Assembly (NCBI RefSeq): GCF_042675745.1
Contig: NZ_JBHTJM010000008.1
Location: 310,001-374,000, forward strand
Direction: 5' to 3'
Length of the DNA stretch: 64,000 nt
From: Pseudofulvibacter geojedonensis
GTDB lineage: Bacteria; Bacteroidota; Bacteroidia; Flavobacteriales; Flavobacteriaceae
In this document: positions 35,307 to 43,858 of the stretch, one piece after another
Layout of the letters: every line of letters begins with the position of its first letter
Position numbering within the stretch: the stretch's first letter is position 1
Made by a program: the position numbers and the translations under genes
The notes under the pieces: model-generated
Database searches by the model: none
Told to the model about the DNA's origin: nothing
The model's input: only the letters and a program-made list of their open reading frames with translations

Positions 35307-36161
35307 TTATTCTTCTTTAGCAAGATTTTTCATTTCTTTTTCAATCATATCATAAAACTGATCAATCTTAGGAAGAATTACAATTCTAGTCCTTCTGTTT
35401 TTTGCTCTATTTTCTGCAGTGTTATTTTCAACTAGTGGAACATAATGACTTCTACCTGCAGCAATTAACTGACTAGGGTTAACTTTAAGCTCTTGTAATA
35501 CTCTAATAATAGCTGTAGAACGTTTAACACTTAAATCCCAATTGTCTAATAAAACTCCTTTTTTATAAGGTACATTATCAGTGTGGCCCTCAACCATACA
35601 TTCAAAATCAGGTTTGCTATTTATAACTTTAGCTACCTTACCTAAAACAGTCTGTGCTTTAGAAGTTACATTATAGCTACCAGTTTTAAACAACATTTTA
35701 TCTGCTATAGATATAAATACTACTCCCTTTTCAACATTTACATTAATGTCCGGATCACTAATACCAACTTCACGTTTTAAACTAGTTACTAAAGCTAAGG
35801 TAACACTATCTTTTTTAGATAAGGCATCTTGTAATCGAGATATTTTTAAATCTTTTTCTTTTAAAGATTCCAAAGATTTTTCTAAGTTTTGAGCTCCTTT
35901 AGTTGTTAAAACGGTTAGTTCTTTTGAGCTTTCTATTAAGCCTTCATTGGTTTTTCGCAACTCAGCTAAACGTTCTTCTAGAGAAGCTAAACGAGCAGTT
36001 GCTGAAGCTCTTTCCTCTAGACAAGAATTTAGCTTAACTGTAGCGGTATTTAATAAGTCTTTATTCTTTTTGTTTTCGGCTTCTAATGAACTAAATTTCT
36101 TTTTAGAAACACACGCACTCAGTAAAGTTATACTAAGTATAGATAAAATGATTTTATTCAT
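35307..36161 (-). CDS. OmpA-family peptidoglycan-binding lipoprotein
   Basis: Outer-membrane lipoprotein of 284 residues. It has a lipoprotein signal (LLSAC, Cys17), a long alpha-helical coiled coil (about 25-115) rich in Leu, Glu and Lys, and a C-terminal OmpA/MotB domain (about 160-275) with the peptidoglycan-binding motifs GHTDNVPYKKG and NRRTRIVI. It probably links the outer membrane to peptidoglycan. The coiled coil may set the spacing or form trimers. An exact -7 promoter element lies upstream. It converges with the PepSY-like gene across a shared terminator. Family assignment is firm; the exact role is not. Confidence 0.9.
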   Translation of the reverse strand: MNKIILSILSITLLSACVSKKKFSSLEAENKKNKDLLNTATVKLNSCLEERASATARLASLEERLAELRKTNEGLIESSKELTVLTTKGAQNLEKSLESLKEKDLKISRLQDALSKKDSVTLALVTSLKREVGISDPDINVNVEKGVVFISIADKMLFKTGSYNVTSKAQTVLGKVAKVINSKPDFECMVEGHTDNVPYKKGVLLDNWDLSVKRSTAIIRVLQELKVNPSQLIAAGRSHYVPLVENNTAENRAKNRRTRIVILPKIDQFYDMIEKEMKNLAKEE

Positions 36162-36188
36162 TGTAAAGTTTTATTTTAAATACTAATA

Positions 36189-36196
36189 CAAAAGTA
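36189..36196 (-). promoter_or_regulatory. -7 promoter element of the OmpA-family gene
   Basis: On the minus strand TACTTTTG fits TAnnTTTG; it lies 28 bases before the start codon at 36161. Confidence 0.5.
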
Positions 36197-36251
36197 TGAG
36201 AAAGCGCAGAGCTCTTAAAGCGTTTAACAATTATTTAACCCATGAAATTAC

Positions 36252-36503
36252 TTAAACCGCCTTTAGGTTGTAATCGGATAAATAATCGCTCACTATTTGA
36301 TAAGCTATTTTATAGTCTCTCTTATCGACAAACAGTTGAACCTGGCTACTAGCTCCAAAACCTGCCATTATTCCAGAATTATAATGATTTTTAGTAATAC
36401 CTTTTATTTGATGATCGAGTAAACGAGTTTCTATTGCTTGAACTTGAACTAGCGAACCAGTGAAAACCCTTTTTAAATTGTTTTGTAATGTAAATAACCC
36501 CAT
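36252..36503 (-). CDS. DUF2007 small protein
   Basis: Protein of 83 residues resembling the DUF2007 family (putative signal-transducing small proteins): VFTGSLVQVQAIETRLLDH at the start, then GFGASSQVQLFVDKRDYKIAYQIVSDYL, where the last part is the typical ACT-like half (V.V...D...A..iv..yl). It is cytoplasmic. The gene stands alone on the minus strand between the OmpA-family gene and pheT. Function is unknown. Confidence 0.8.
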   Translation of the reverse strand: MGLFTLQNNLKRVFTGSLVQVQAIETRLLDHQIKGITKNHYNSGIMAGFGASSQVQLFVDKRDYKIAYQIVSDYLSDYNLKAV

Positions 36504-36582
36504 ATTTTACTGTTTTAATTTCCTTTATTAAGTTAATAAAAAGTTTCTTTCCTTACAATTTGATTGGATTAATAGATAAAAA

Positions 36583-36617
36583 AAAACGCTGAAATGAAGT
36601 GACATTTCAGCGTTTTA
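36583..36617 (-). terminator. Intrinsic terminator after pheT
   Basis: Stem ACGCTGAAATG / CATTTCAGCGT with loop AAGTGA; on the minus strand it is followed by a long T-run. Confidence 0.95.
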
Positions 36618-36634
36618 TAAAAAAGTAATGACTT

Positions 36635-39061
36635 TTATCTCAATTCTGCTCCTAGTTGTTTTTCAAAAGTAGTTTGCAGTTTATTCATTATTTTATCAAT
36701 TTGCTTATCGGTAAGTGTTTTTTCTTCATCTTGAAGCATAAAACTAACAGCATAACTTTTCTTTCCTTTAGGTAAGTTTTTACCTTCATAAACATCAAAC
36801 AAATTAATATCTTTTAAAAGTTTGCGTTCACTTTGTTTAGCTAAATTAAAAATTTCTTGAAAAGTGATTTTTTCATCTAACAATAATGCAAAATCTCTTC
36901 TTACGGCAGGATATTTAGGGATAGGAGAAAATTTTATTTTATTAAATTTTGCAACTTCTAAAATATTATCCCAGTTAAAATCAGCAAATAAAACTTCTTG
37001 ACTAATTCCAAAGTTCTTTAGAATAGCTTTTTTAACAACACCGAACTCAACCAATTTTTGTTTTCCTAAGCTAAGAATTATGCCCTCTGATAAAACATCG
37101 GTTTTAATAGGAGAAGTTTTTATTTTATTTACACCTAATCTAGCTAAAATAGCAGTTACAATTCCCTTTAAATAAAAATAGTCTGATTTTTGATGCGTGC
37201 CTTTCCAGCTTTCTTGAGTTCTATTACCAGTAATTAATAAACTTAAGTGCTTGTTTTCGGAATAACCAGATTCATAATTATGATATGTCTTTCCAAATTC
37301 AAAAAACTTTAAATCACTTTGTTTTCTATTAATGTTATAAGCTACAGCTTCTAAACCAGAAAATAACAATGACTGACGCATGGTAGCTAAATCTTGGCTT
37401 AAAGGATTAAGCATAGTTACATTATGTTCTTCTAGTAACTGAGTGGTTAGTTCTAAATGTTTTGAACTAGTTAATGAATTGGCCATCATCTCATTAAAAC
37501 CTTGACCAATTAATTGATTAGCTATAACGTTTTGTATTTTATGATCTTCAAACTTTGAAGAGTTACTCATGGTAGCGTTTAGCTTGTTAGAAAACTCTAT
37601 ATTATTGTAACCATAAACACGTAAGATTTCTTCTATAACATCTGCTTCTCTCTGAACATCGTTTCTATAAGCAGGAATTGTAAGTCCTAAACCAGCTTCT
37701 GTAACGTTGTTAACTTTTATATCTAAAGAGGTTAAGATACTTTTAATAGTTTCTCTAGGAATTTCTTGACCAATTAATTTGGTTGTGTTTTCGAAGGATA
37801 AGAATACCTGGAAATCTTCAATTTTATTAGGATACAAATCAATAATATCTGAAGTAATTTCTCCGCCTGCTAATTCTTGAATCAGTAGAGCAGCTCTTTT
37901 TAAAGCATATTCAGTAATATTAGGATCGATTCCTCTTTCGAATCTAAAAGAAGCATCTGTATTCATTCCATGTCTCTTAGCAGTTTTTCTAACAGATACA
38001 GGATTAAAGTATGCACTTTCTAGAAAAATAGAAGTAGTACTTTCGGTAACACCCGATTCAATACCACCAAACACACCAGCAATACACATTGGACCTTCAG
38101 CGTTACAGATCATTAAATCATCTTCGTGTAACTCTCTTTCTATTTCATCTAAAGTTGTAAACTTAGTACCAGTTGGTAATGTTTTTACTTCTATCTTATT
38201 TCCAACTATTTTATTGGCATCAAAAGCATGTAAGGGTTGCCCTAGTTCGTGCAATACATAATTTGTAACGTCTACAACGTTATTTTTAGGTGTTAAACCA
38301 ATAGCTTTTAATCTGTTTTGTAACCATTCAGGTGATTCCATTACCATTAACCCACTAATTGTAACACCACAATATCTTGGAGCTAAATCTGAATTTTCAA
38401 CCGAAACATCAATTTTTAAAGTTCTATTTTCTACATGAAAATCACTTACTGAAGGAGATATTAGTTCTACTTTTTCTCCGAGTTGTATTAAACCAGCGCG
38501 CAAATCTCTAGCAGTACCATAATGGCTCATAGCATCAGATCTATTTGGAGTCAATCCAATTTCAAAAACTTCATCGTTTTCAATTTCAAATACAGAAGCA
38601 CAAGGAGTTCCTGGCTCTAAAGTATTATCAAGAACCATAATGCCATCATGACTATTTCCTAAACCTAATTCATCTTCGGCGCAAATCATTCCGTGTGATT
38701 CTTCTCCGCGAATCTTCCCTTTTTTAATTTTGAACTCTTTACCGTCAGCATCATACAGTAGTGTGCCAATAGTTGCTACAGGAACTTTTTGTCCGGCAGC
38801 TACATTAGGAGCTCCACAAACTATTTGCACAGGAGAGCCATTTCCTAAATCTACTTTAGTGACACTTAATTTATCGGCATTGGGGTGTTTTTCACATTCT
38901 AATACGTGACCAACAATAATACCTTCTAATCCTCCTTGTATAGATTGATAGGTTTTTATGCCTTCAACTTCTAAACCTAAATCGGTTAGTAATTCACCAG
39001 TTTTTTCAGCAGTCCAATCTAATTGTATAAACTGTTTTAACCAGTTATAAGAAATCTTCAT
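36635..39061 (-). CDS. pheT: Phenylalanine-tRNA ligase beta subunit
   Basis: Beta subunit of 808 residues of the (alphabeta)2 phenylalanyl-tRNA synthetase. Domains in order: tRNA-binding (EMAP-like) domain near residues 35-150, B3/B4 editing domain in the middle (with GGIESGVTEST), B5 domain and a C-terminal ferredoxin-fold anticodon-binding domain (PKYPAVRRDFALLLDE). The start at 39061 (MKISYNWLKQF) is chosen over an upstream in-frame codon because it is the conserved family start and because a TATATTTG promoter lies at 39082-39089. pheS is not adjacent. It ends in a strong terminator. Confidence 0.98.
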   Translation of the reverse strand: MKISYNWLKQFIQLDWTAEKTGELLTDLGLEVEGIKTYQSIQGGLEGIIVGHVLECEKHPNADKLSVTKVDLGNGSPVQIVCGAPNVAAGQKVPVATIGTLLYDADGKEFKIKKGKIRGEESHGMICAEDELGLGNSHDGIMVLDNTLEPGTPCASVFEIENDEVFEIGLTPNRSDAMSHYGTARDLRAGLIQLGEKVELISPSVSDFHVENRTLKIDVSVENSDLAPRYCGVTISGLMVMESPEWLQNRLKAIGLTPKNNVVDVTNYVLHELGQPLHAFDANKIVGNKIEVKTLPTGTKFTTLDEIERELHEDDLMICNAEGPMCIAGVFGGIESGVTESTTSIFLESAYFNPVSVRKTAKRHGMNTDASFRFERGIDPNITEYALKRAALLIQELAGGEITSDIIDLYPNKIEDFQVFLSFENTTKLIGQEIPRETIKSILTSLDIKVNNVTEAGLGLTIPAYRNDVQREADVIEEILRVYGYNNIEFSNKLNATMSNSSKFEDHKIQNVIANQLIGQGFNEMMANSLTSSKHLELTTQLLEEHNVTMLNPLSQDLATMRQSLLFSGLEAVAYNINRKQSDLKFFEFGKTYHNYESGYSENKHLSLLITGNRTQESWKGTHQKSDYFYLKGIVTAILARLGVNKIKTSPIKTDVLSEGIILSLGKQKLVEFGVVKKAILKNFGISQEVLFADFNWDNILEVAKFNKIKFSPIPKYPAVRRDFALLLDEKITFQEIFNLAKQSERKLLKDINLFDVYEGKNLPKGKKSYAVSFMLQDEEKTLTDKQIDKIMNKLQTTFEKQLGAELR

Positions 39062-39081
39062 GTATTCAAAATTTTGAAGTA

Positions 39082-39113
39082 CAAATATAAGCATCCTGAA
39101 CGGATTGCCACAA
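39082..39113 (-). promoter_or_regulatory. Bacteroidota-type promoter for pheT
   Basis: Read on the minus strand: TTG (39113-39111), 21 bases, then TATATTTG (39089-39082). A start about 7 bases later gives a leader of about 14 bases before the ATG at 39061. Confidence 0.75.
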
Positions 39114-39157
39114 TTTTAAGGAAAGGAAATAGGGAAGTTTTAACGAAATATTTCTCG

Positions 39158-39310
39158 TTAATCTAAAGCTCTTTTAGTAACATAAGTGCGCCAACCAATT
39201 ATTGCTAACTGCAACTTAGAGGCTTTACTTAAATCTAATCTTCTCTTGCTAAAGCTAGGAAATATAGCCTTGTTTATTTTAGCGAGTATTTTAAAGAATG
39301 TTTTTTTCAC
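39158..39310 (-). CDS. Small conserved basic protein, 50 residues
   Basis: Protein of 50 residues, strongly basic (MKKTFFKILAKINKAIFPSF, then LDLSKASKLQLAIIGWR, ending YVTKRALD). The start is a GTG at 39310. A longer reading from an ATG at 39349 is rejected because that ATG falls inside the hairpin terminator of the preceding gene and a perfect TATTTTTG promoter element lies between the two starts. I remember similar small flavobacterial proteins with LDLSKA and GWR...VTK, sometimes mislabelled as SsrA-binding protein; they do not resemble SmpB. Function is unknown. It lies upstream of pheT on the same strand, about 45 bases from the pheT promoter. Confidence 0.6.
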   Translation of the reverse strand: MKKTFFKILAKINKAIFPSFSKRRLDLSKASKLQLAIIGWRTYVTKRALD

Positions 39311-39327
39311 TTCTTTAAGATTTTTGA

Positions 39328-39335
39328 CAAAAATA
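39328..39335 (-). promoter_or_regulatory. -7 promoter element of the 50-residue gene
   Basis: Minus-strand TATTTTTG (perfect TAnnTTTG) ends 17 bases before the GTG at 39310. No clear -33 TTG, because that region is the terminator stem. Confidence 0.55.
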
Positions 39336-39363
39336 AAAAACTCGTTCATTTTAGAACGAGTTT
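39336..39363 (-). terminator. Terminator of the 39386-40231 gene
   Basis: Minus-strand stem AAACTCGTTC / GAACGAGTTT with loop TAAAAT and a T-run. It covers the ATG at 39349 that would be the longer start of the next gene. Confidence 0.8.
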
Positions 39364-39385
39364 AAGAATTAATTAGTGCTTTTTA

Positions 39386-40231
39386 TTATTTTTTAGTAGT
39401 AGCTATAATAGCTCCGTCTTTTGCTTTTTTACCATAAACACTCATAGCTGTTTCAGGTTTTAAAAAGTCTACTTTATTTAATTTGTTTGCTTTAGCTAAT
39501 TCGTCAAGCCTTTTGAAGTCAGCTTTTTTTCCATCAATTACAATGTATTTTTCTATTTCAGGATCGTCTATGAAACGGAATTTTTGCGTAGTTTTCTTTT
39601 CAATCCAAACATTTTCATCAACATCACCGTTATCTTGATCAAAGTCGAAGTCAAAATCAAAATCGTTTAGTTTTAAAATCATACGTTTCCCGTTTTCATC
39701 TTCTTCAAAAACAAAAGCGTCTTTCATTTTTTTCTTGATCTCATCGAAATGGTATTTTTTTCCGTTAATAATCATTTCATCTTTTTCATCATCAAAAGAA
39801 AAATCAAAATGCTTAGAGAGAGAATGCTTACCATTGAAACTAAAATTATTAGAATTTTCTGAAGTGATATATAAGCTATCGTTTTTAGCTCCTAAAGTAA
39901 TAGCATTAATTGGTTCTGAACTTGAAATAGAAGTGGAAGATGCATTTCCTTTATTGTCTTCTAACTCAATTTTAATTCCAGTTATTTCACCTTGTTTATT
40001 GCGTTTTATTTTACTGAAAGAGGCTTCAATATCATGCTTTTTTAAGGTATTGGTAATTTCTTTAAACTCACTATCTCTAGTGTCTTTGTCTATTGTGATT
40101 TTAATTTCACGATCTTTAGTAATTTTGAAAAGAGTTGGGGTAGAAGTAGTGGCAAAATTTTGTATTGGTGTAAATACAAAAGCTGCTAAACTACAAACAA
40201 CTATTCCTTTTTTGATGATTGACATATACAT
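39386..40231 (-). CDS. Secreted acidic protein with a TonB-plug-like C-terminus
   Basis: Protein of 281 residues with a signal peptide (MSIIKKGIVVCSLAAFVFTP, using the ATG at 40225; the ATG at 40231 is equally possible). The mature protein is very acidic in the middle (FDFDFDFDQDNGDVDENVW) and beta-strand rich at the N-terminus, where EITNTLKKHDIEASFSKIKRNKQGEITGIKI resembles the secretin/TonB-related helper repeats seen in M56 peptidases of Bacteroidota. The C-terminus, FLKPETAMSVYGKKAKDGAI, looks like the plug region of TonB-dependent receptors (YGxKAxDGvI). It might be a partner of a regulatory peptidase; none is adjacent. Function is unknown. Confidence 0.65.
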   Translation of the reverse strand: MYMSIIKKGIVVCSLAAFVFTPIQNFATTSTPTLFKITKDREIKITIDKDTRDSEFKEITNTLKKHDIEASFSKIKRNKQGEITGIKIELEDNKGNASSTSISSSEPINAITLGAKNDSLYITSENSNNFSFNGKHSLSKHFDFSFDDEKDEMIINGKKYHFDEIKKKMKDAFVFEEDENGKRMILKLNDFDFDFDFDQDNGDVDENVWIEKKTTQKFRFIDDPEIEKYIVIDGKKADFKRLDELAKANKLNKVDFLKPETAMSVYGKKAKDGAIIATTKK

Positions 40232-40406
40232 AGTTTTTTAGTTAATTAATTGATTAGTATAAAAATAGCTTAAAAAAAATTGTGTTATGTTAAAAAAAAC
40301 TAGTTTTAGAAAAGTTTAACAGTTGTTGTAATACTTTATATTTAAATATTAAAGCTAACAGAAAGGCTAGACTTTGCTAACCTTTCTAATTTAGAGATTG
40401 ATATTT

Positions 40407-41744
40407 TTAGTTGCCATTATTTTTATTCAACATAGTCTTAGCCATATCTGCTCCAATTAACGATTGTAATAAGTCATTACCTTTCCCAGATTCTTCACCA
40501 TTTTGTATATAAATATCGGGTAAGTTTAAGTCTTTTAATTGTTTAGCAACATGAACAGAAGTCTTATATTGCCATTCTGCTCTTTCCTGTGGAGTTAGAC
40601 CAGCACTTACCAATTTTGCATTTTCGTAATATTGAGCATCTGCAGCTACTTTTTTACTTTTTGCTTTAAATAATTCAACTTCATATTGTTTCTTTTCTTT
40701 TACTAAATTAAACTCAGCAACTTTAGCTTCCGTCTCAGCTGTGATTGTTTTCTGAATTTGCTCTTTCTCTAATTTTGCTCTTTCTTGAGCTTTGTTAGCT
40801 TCTCCTTTAGCTTTTTCTTTCTGTGCACGATAAAATTCACGTTCAGCTTGTTGTTTCTCAAGTTGTGTTTGGGCAACTTCTTCTTTTTGAAGTTGTAATC
40901 TTTTGTCAAAAGTGTTTTCCCAATCAATTTCATTTACTACAGCCTGAACAACAGTTAGTCCGTATGATTTTAATGAATTGCCACTAACCCTTACTGGTTC
41001 TCCATTTTGCATTTTTATTCTATACCTTTTTTGCTTTGATTCTTTATTGACAATTTTTCTGATAACAGTAGTATCTCCAATAATATCTGGTGTTTCATTA
41101 TGAGTAAACTCTTCTAAAACATACATGCCGTTTTCTAATTGATCTTGAAAATATCTATCAAAGTCAGCAGCTTGTCCAGATATGTAATCTTGTGCAGCCA
41201 TTAATTTACTAGTGTTTTTTATAGCTTGATCGATATTGGGTATGATTCTAGAAAAAACTAAATTCTTTTCTGTTTTATTTCTATCAGCTACAGATAAAAA
41301 TTGGTCATCATCATTTGTGTTAATGCTAATTACTACAGATGTGGCAATTTTACCTTTTACTGCATCATTAAATTCCCAATGTTTAGAAGGCTTTACATAA
41401 GTATATTTGCTTTGCTCTCCTAATGCACCTTTTTCATTAGGTATTACATATTTTATAGGTAATTCAAATTGAATTGGTATTAATCGCCCCCACATTTTAA
41501 CATTTAGTCCTTGTCTAAAAACTGCTTTTTGTCCTCCCCATGGATATTGAACAGCATAGGCAGTACCTGGTTCAGCATAAAAGAACATTCCTGATATAAT
41601 GCTTAGTAAGAAACCAGAAGCTATTAAGACCCCTGAAGCTTTGTTGCTAATTATGTTAGCATATTTGTTTTCTTTAAATATAATTTTAGCTACAATAGCT
41701 ATAACTCCTATTATTATTGATAAAATCCCGATAAATGTTAGCAT
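40407..41744 (-). CDS. SPFH/Band 7 (stomatin/flotillin-like) membrane protein
   Basis: Protein of 445 residues with two membrane helices near the N-terminus (about 3-22 and 38-57), an SPFH domain (about 75-250) and a long helical, charged coiled coil (about 270-380) rich in Gln, Glu, Lys and Ala (EKQQAEREFYRAQKEKAKGE). The SPFH/Band 7 class includes flotillin, HflK/C and prohibitin, which form membrane microdomain scaffolds and often control proteolysis. No partner NfeD or protease gene is adjacent. The Asn-rich C-terminus (LNKNNGN) is unusual. Role as membrane scaffold is the family inference. Confidence 0.85.
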   Translation of the reverse strand: MLTFIGILSIIIGVIAIVAKIIFKENKYANIISNKASGVLIASGFLLSIISGMFFYAEPGTAYAVQYPWGGQKAVFRQGLNVKMWGRLIPIQFELPIKYVIPNEKGALGEQSKYTYVKPSKHWEFNDAVKGKIATSVVISINTNDDDQFLSVADRNKTEKNLVFSRIIPNIDQAIKNTSKLMAAQDYISGQAADFDRYFQDQLENGMYVLEEFTHNETPDIIGDTTVIRKIVNKESKQKRYRIKMQNGEPVRVSGNSLKSYGLTVVQAVVNEIDWENTFDKRLQLQKEEVAQTQLEKQQAEREFYRAQKEKAKGEANKAQERAKLEKEQIQKTITAETEAKVAEFNLVKEKKQYEVELFKAKSKKVAADAQYYENAKLVSAGLTPQERAEWQYKTSVHVAKQLKDLNLPDIYIQNGEESGKGNDLLQSLIGADMAKTMLNKNNGN

Positions 41745-41914
41745 AGTTTTAAGTTTTTAGAGTTAAACAATTAATTATTATAGCGCTTTAATGTTTTTCT
41801 AAATTACAAAAAAATATTAATTATGCAAATAATATTAGCAAAATATATTTTTAGCTATTTTTTTTAGCTGTAAATATGTCATTTATATGTATCTTCGCTA
41901 AAATTTTAGATTTA

Positions 41915-42856
41915 ATGGAAAGTGTTTTATACCTCTTAGGTGGTTTAGTATTATTAGTTATAGGTGGAGATTATTTAGTGAAATCTTCTGTTGGCTTATC
42001 ATTTAAACTAAACATTTCTAAAATGGTTATTGGTATGACGGTGGTTTCTTTTGCTACTTCTGCACCAGAATTATTAGTAAGTATGCAAGCTGCATTTGAT
42101 GGTTCTCCAGCAATAGCTATTAACAATGTTGTTGGGTCTAATATTGCTAATATAGCTTTGGTATTAGGGGTTACTGCTTTGATAGGACCAATAGCAGTTG
42201 ATAAATCTTTCTATAAATTAAATTGGCCAGTAATGGTAGCTTTTTCTTTGTTACTATATTATTTTTTGTGGAATGACAATCAGTTAGATAGAATAGAAGG
42301 TGGAGGATTGTTTTTAGGATTGATTATATTTTTAATAGTATTATTGAAAAATAGTAAAGAAGAAGACGCTTCTGATGAAGTAGATGATCAATTAGCAACA
42401 GTTGGTTATGGCAAGATATTTTTATGGCTAGCTATTGGTGGGTTGGCTCTATTCTTTGGTTCTGAATGGTTGGTAAATGGAGCTGTAGATTTAGCAAAAC
42501 AAATTGGAGTAAGTAAAGCTGTTATTTCTGTAACTATGATAGCAATAGGTACAAGTATTCCAGAATTAGCTGCTTCTGTTATAGCGGCATTAAAAGGAGA
42601 AAAAGCGATATCTATAGGTAATTTAATTGGCTCTAATATTTTTAATATAGCATCTGTTTTAGGTCTAACCAGTTTGGTGAAAACAATTCCTGTAACTGCT
42701 CCTCAGATTTTAAGTAATGATATTTTCTGGATGTTAGCCATTGCTATTGTTTTATTACCACTTATTTTATTACCTAAAAAGTTTGTGGTAACTCGTTTTA
42801 AAGGTTTTTTATTGTTGGCAGCTTATATGGTATTTATTTATTTGGCTTTTGTTTAG
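41915..42856 (+). CDS. Ca2+/Na+ antiporter, CaCA family
   Basis: Inner-membrane cation exchanger of 313 residues with ten or eleven hydrophobic segments. The two alpha-repeats are present: SFATSAPELLVSMQAAF with NNVVGSNIANIALVLG, and AIGTSIPELAASVIAALKGE with GNLIGSNIFNIASVLG. The TSxPE and GSN motifs bind the cation. The start at 41915 (MESVLYLLGG) is chosen because the in-frame ATG at 41876 would put a hydrophobic stretch before a charged one and is followed by TATCTTCG, a near-consensus -7 element. It is monocistronic and overlaps the convergent acetyltransferase gene by 23 bases. Ca2+ extrusion is expected; K+ or Mg2+ cannot be excluded. Confidence 0.9.
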   Translation: MESVLYLLGGLVLLVIGGDYLVKSSVGLSFKLNISKMVIGMTVVSFATSAPELLVSMQAAFDGSPAIAINNVVGSNIANIALVLGVTALIGPIAVDKSFYKLNWPVMVAFSLLLYYFLWNDNQLDRIEGGGLFLGLIIFLIVLLKNSKEEDASDEVDDQLATVGYGKIFLWLAIGGLALFFGSEWLVNGAVDLAKQIGVSKAVISVTMIAIGTSIPELAASVIAALKGEKAISIGNLIGSNIFNIASVLGLTSLVKTIPVTAPQILSNDIFWMLAIAIVLLPLILLPKKFVVTRFKGFLLLAAYMVFIYLAFV

Positions 42857-43385
42857 GATTTATTATTTCAAAGATAATATTTGAAGAGTTGTCTTCATCA
42901 TATTTATTTTCAACTAAATTAAATCCATTTCGTTCCAGAAGCATTTTAGAACTTTCATTTTTTAAATGAGTATAAGCTTCTATTTTTTGAAATTTAAGTT
43001 CTTCAAAACTAAATTGAATTACTGATTTTAGTGCTTCACTCATAATACCTTTTCTGTGATAGTCTGGGTGTAAATCATATCCAACTTCTACAACGGTATT
43101 ATTGTTAGAGAAATTCCATAGGCAAATTGTACCAATAATATTGGGGTTATTTTTTAAAGTAATTCCCCAAGTTATAGATTGGTTATTTTCTGTTAGTGTG
43201 TTTAGTTTGTTGATATGAGCTAAAGCTTTATCTAAAGTATTGATTTGTCTTTCTGGTGGTCTTTGGATAAATTGGTTAACTATTTTATCCGATCTTAAAA
43301 ACAAAATAGATTCAGCATCTATTTCATTAATTTTTCTTAATAAAAGCCTATTAGTAGATATCTTTGGAAAAGGAGTTATATTCAT
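42834..43385 (-). CDS. GNAT acetyltransferase, RimJ/RimL type
   Basis: Protein of 183 residues with the RimJ-type GNAT core: ISTNRLLLRKINEIDAESIL, then GTICLWNFSNNNTVVEVGYDLHPDYHRKGIMSEAL (acetyl-CoA loop HRKGIM) and the C-terminal YTHLKNESSKMLLERNGF block. Cytoplasmic. It could acetylate a ribosomal protein N-terminus or a small amine. Its end overlaps the Ca2+/Na+ exchanger gene by 23 bases. Confidence 0.88.
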   Translation of the reverse strand: MNITPFPKISTNRLLLRKINEIDAESILFLRSDKIVNQFIQRPPERQINTLDKALAHINKLNTLTENNQSITWGITLKNNPNIIGTICLWNFSNNNTVVEVGYDLHPDYHRKGIMSEALKSVIQFSFEELKFQKIEAYTHLKNESSKMLLERNGFNLVENKYDEDNSSNIIFEIINPKQKPNK

Positions 43386-43397
43386 TTATTGTTACTT

Positions 43398-43794
43398 TTA
43401 CTGAATAAAATATACTTTCTTGATTTTGTTTTTTTCTATGTGATATATGGCAATGGCATTAATAGTTTTATTACCCAAATTGCACATATTCCTTATCAAT
43501 AACAATATTTCCTTGAATCATTCTAGATTTTACCTCGCAATGTAAATTGGTTACTTCATTAAAAATTTGAGCATAACCTTTCCTCATGGCTTCTTTCCCT
43601 TTAAATAATAATTTATCAGGAAAATTATAAGCTTCAACGTCTTCTGCATATGGAATTAAAAAAGCTTCAATATCTCTAGCGTTATAAGCCTCTAATTGTT
43701 GTTGGGCTAATTTCTCAGGAGTTTTATTGGTTTCTTGTGAGTAACTAAAGTTTGCTAATAAAATGAATAATAGGACAATAGTTTTTTGTATCAT
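43398..43794 (-). pseudogene. NTF2/SnoaL-like secreted protein, frameshifted
   Basis: The gene starts at 43794 with a signal peptide (MIQKTIVLLFILLANFSYS) and a SnoaL/NTF2-like domain (LEAYNARDIEAFLIPYAEDV). In the current frame it stops at 43471, after EYVQFG. If one G of the GGG at 43474-43476 is dropped, the frame continues as NKTINAIAIYHIEKNKIKKV and stops at 43398, giving the C-terminal strand pair (IYHIE...KIKKVYFI) that ends this family. So a one-base insertion in a G-run has probably broken the gene, or the assembly has an error there. The intact protein of about 130 residues would be a periplasmic ligand-binding or isomerase-like protein of unknown substrate. Confidence 0.75.
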
Positions 43795-43858
43795 GGTTGG
43801 TTGTTTAGTTAAGTAAATCTAAGTAAAAAACTATTGTTTTTTGATATAGGTGAACTAT

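Noticed and set aside
39158..39349. SsrA-binding protein SmpB
   Set aside because: Some short flavobacterial proteins of this type carry that label, but the sequence is only 50 residues and lacks the SmpB beta-barrel core.
39735..40241. Open frame of 168 codons on the plus strand opposite the acidic secreted protein gene
   Set aside because: It lies fully antisense to a gene with a signal peptide and normal codon use. Its translation is low-complexity (Ser/Ile/Leu-rich), as expected from the complement of an acidic protein.
43474..43476. Programmed ribosomal frameshift in the NTF2-like gene
   Set aside because: No slippery heptamer or stimulatory structure is visible; a simple one-base insertion or sequencing error explains it better.
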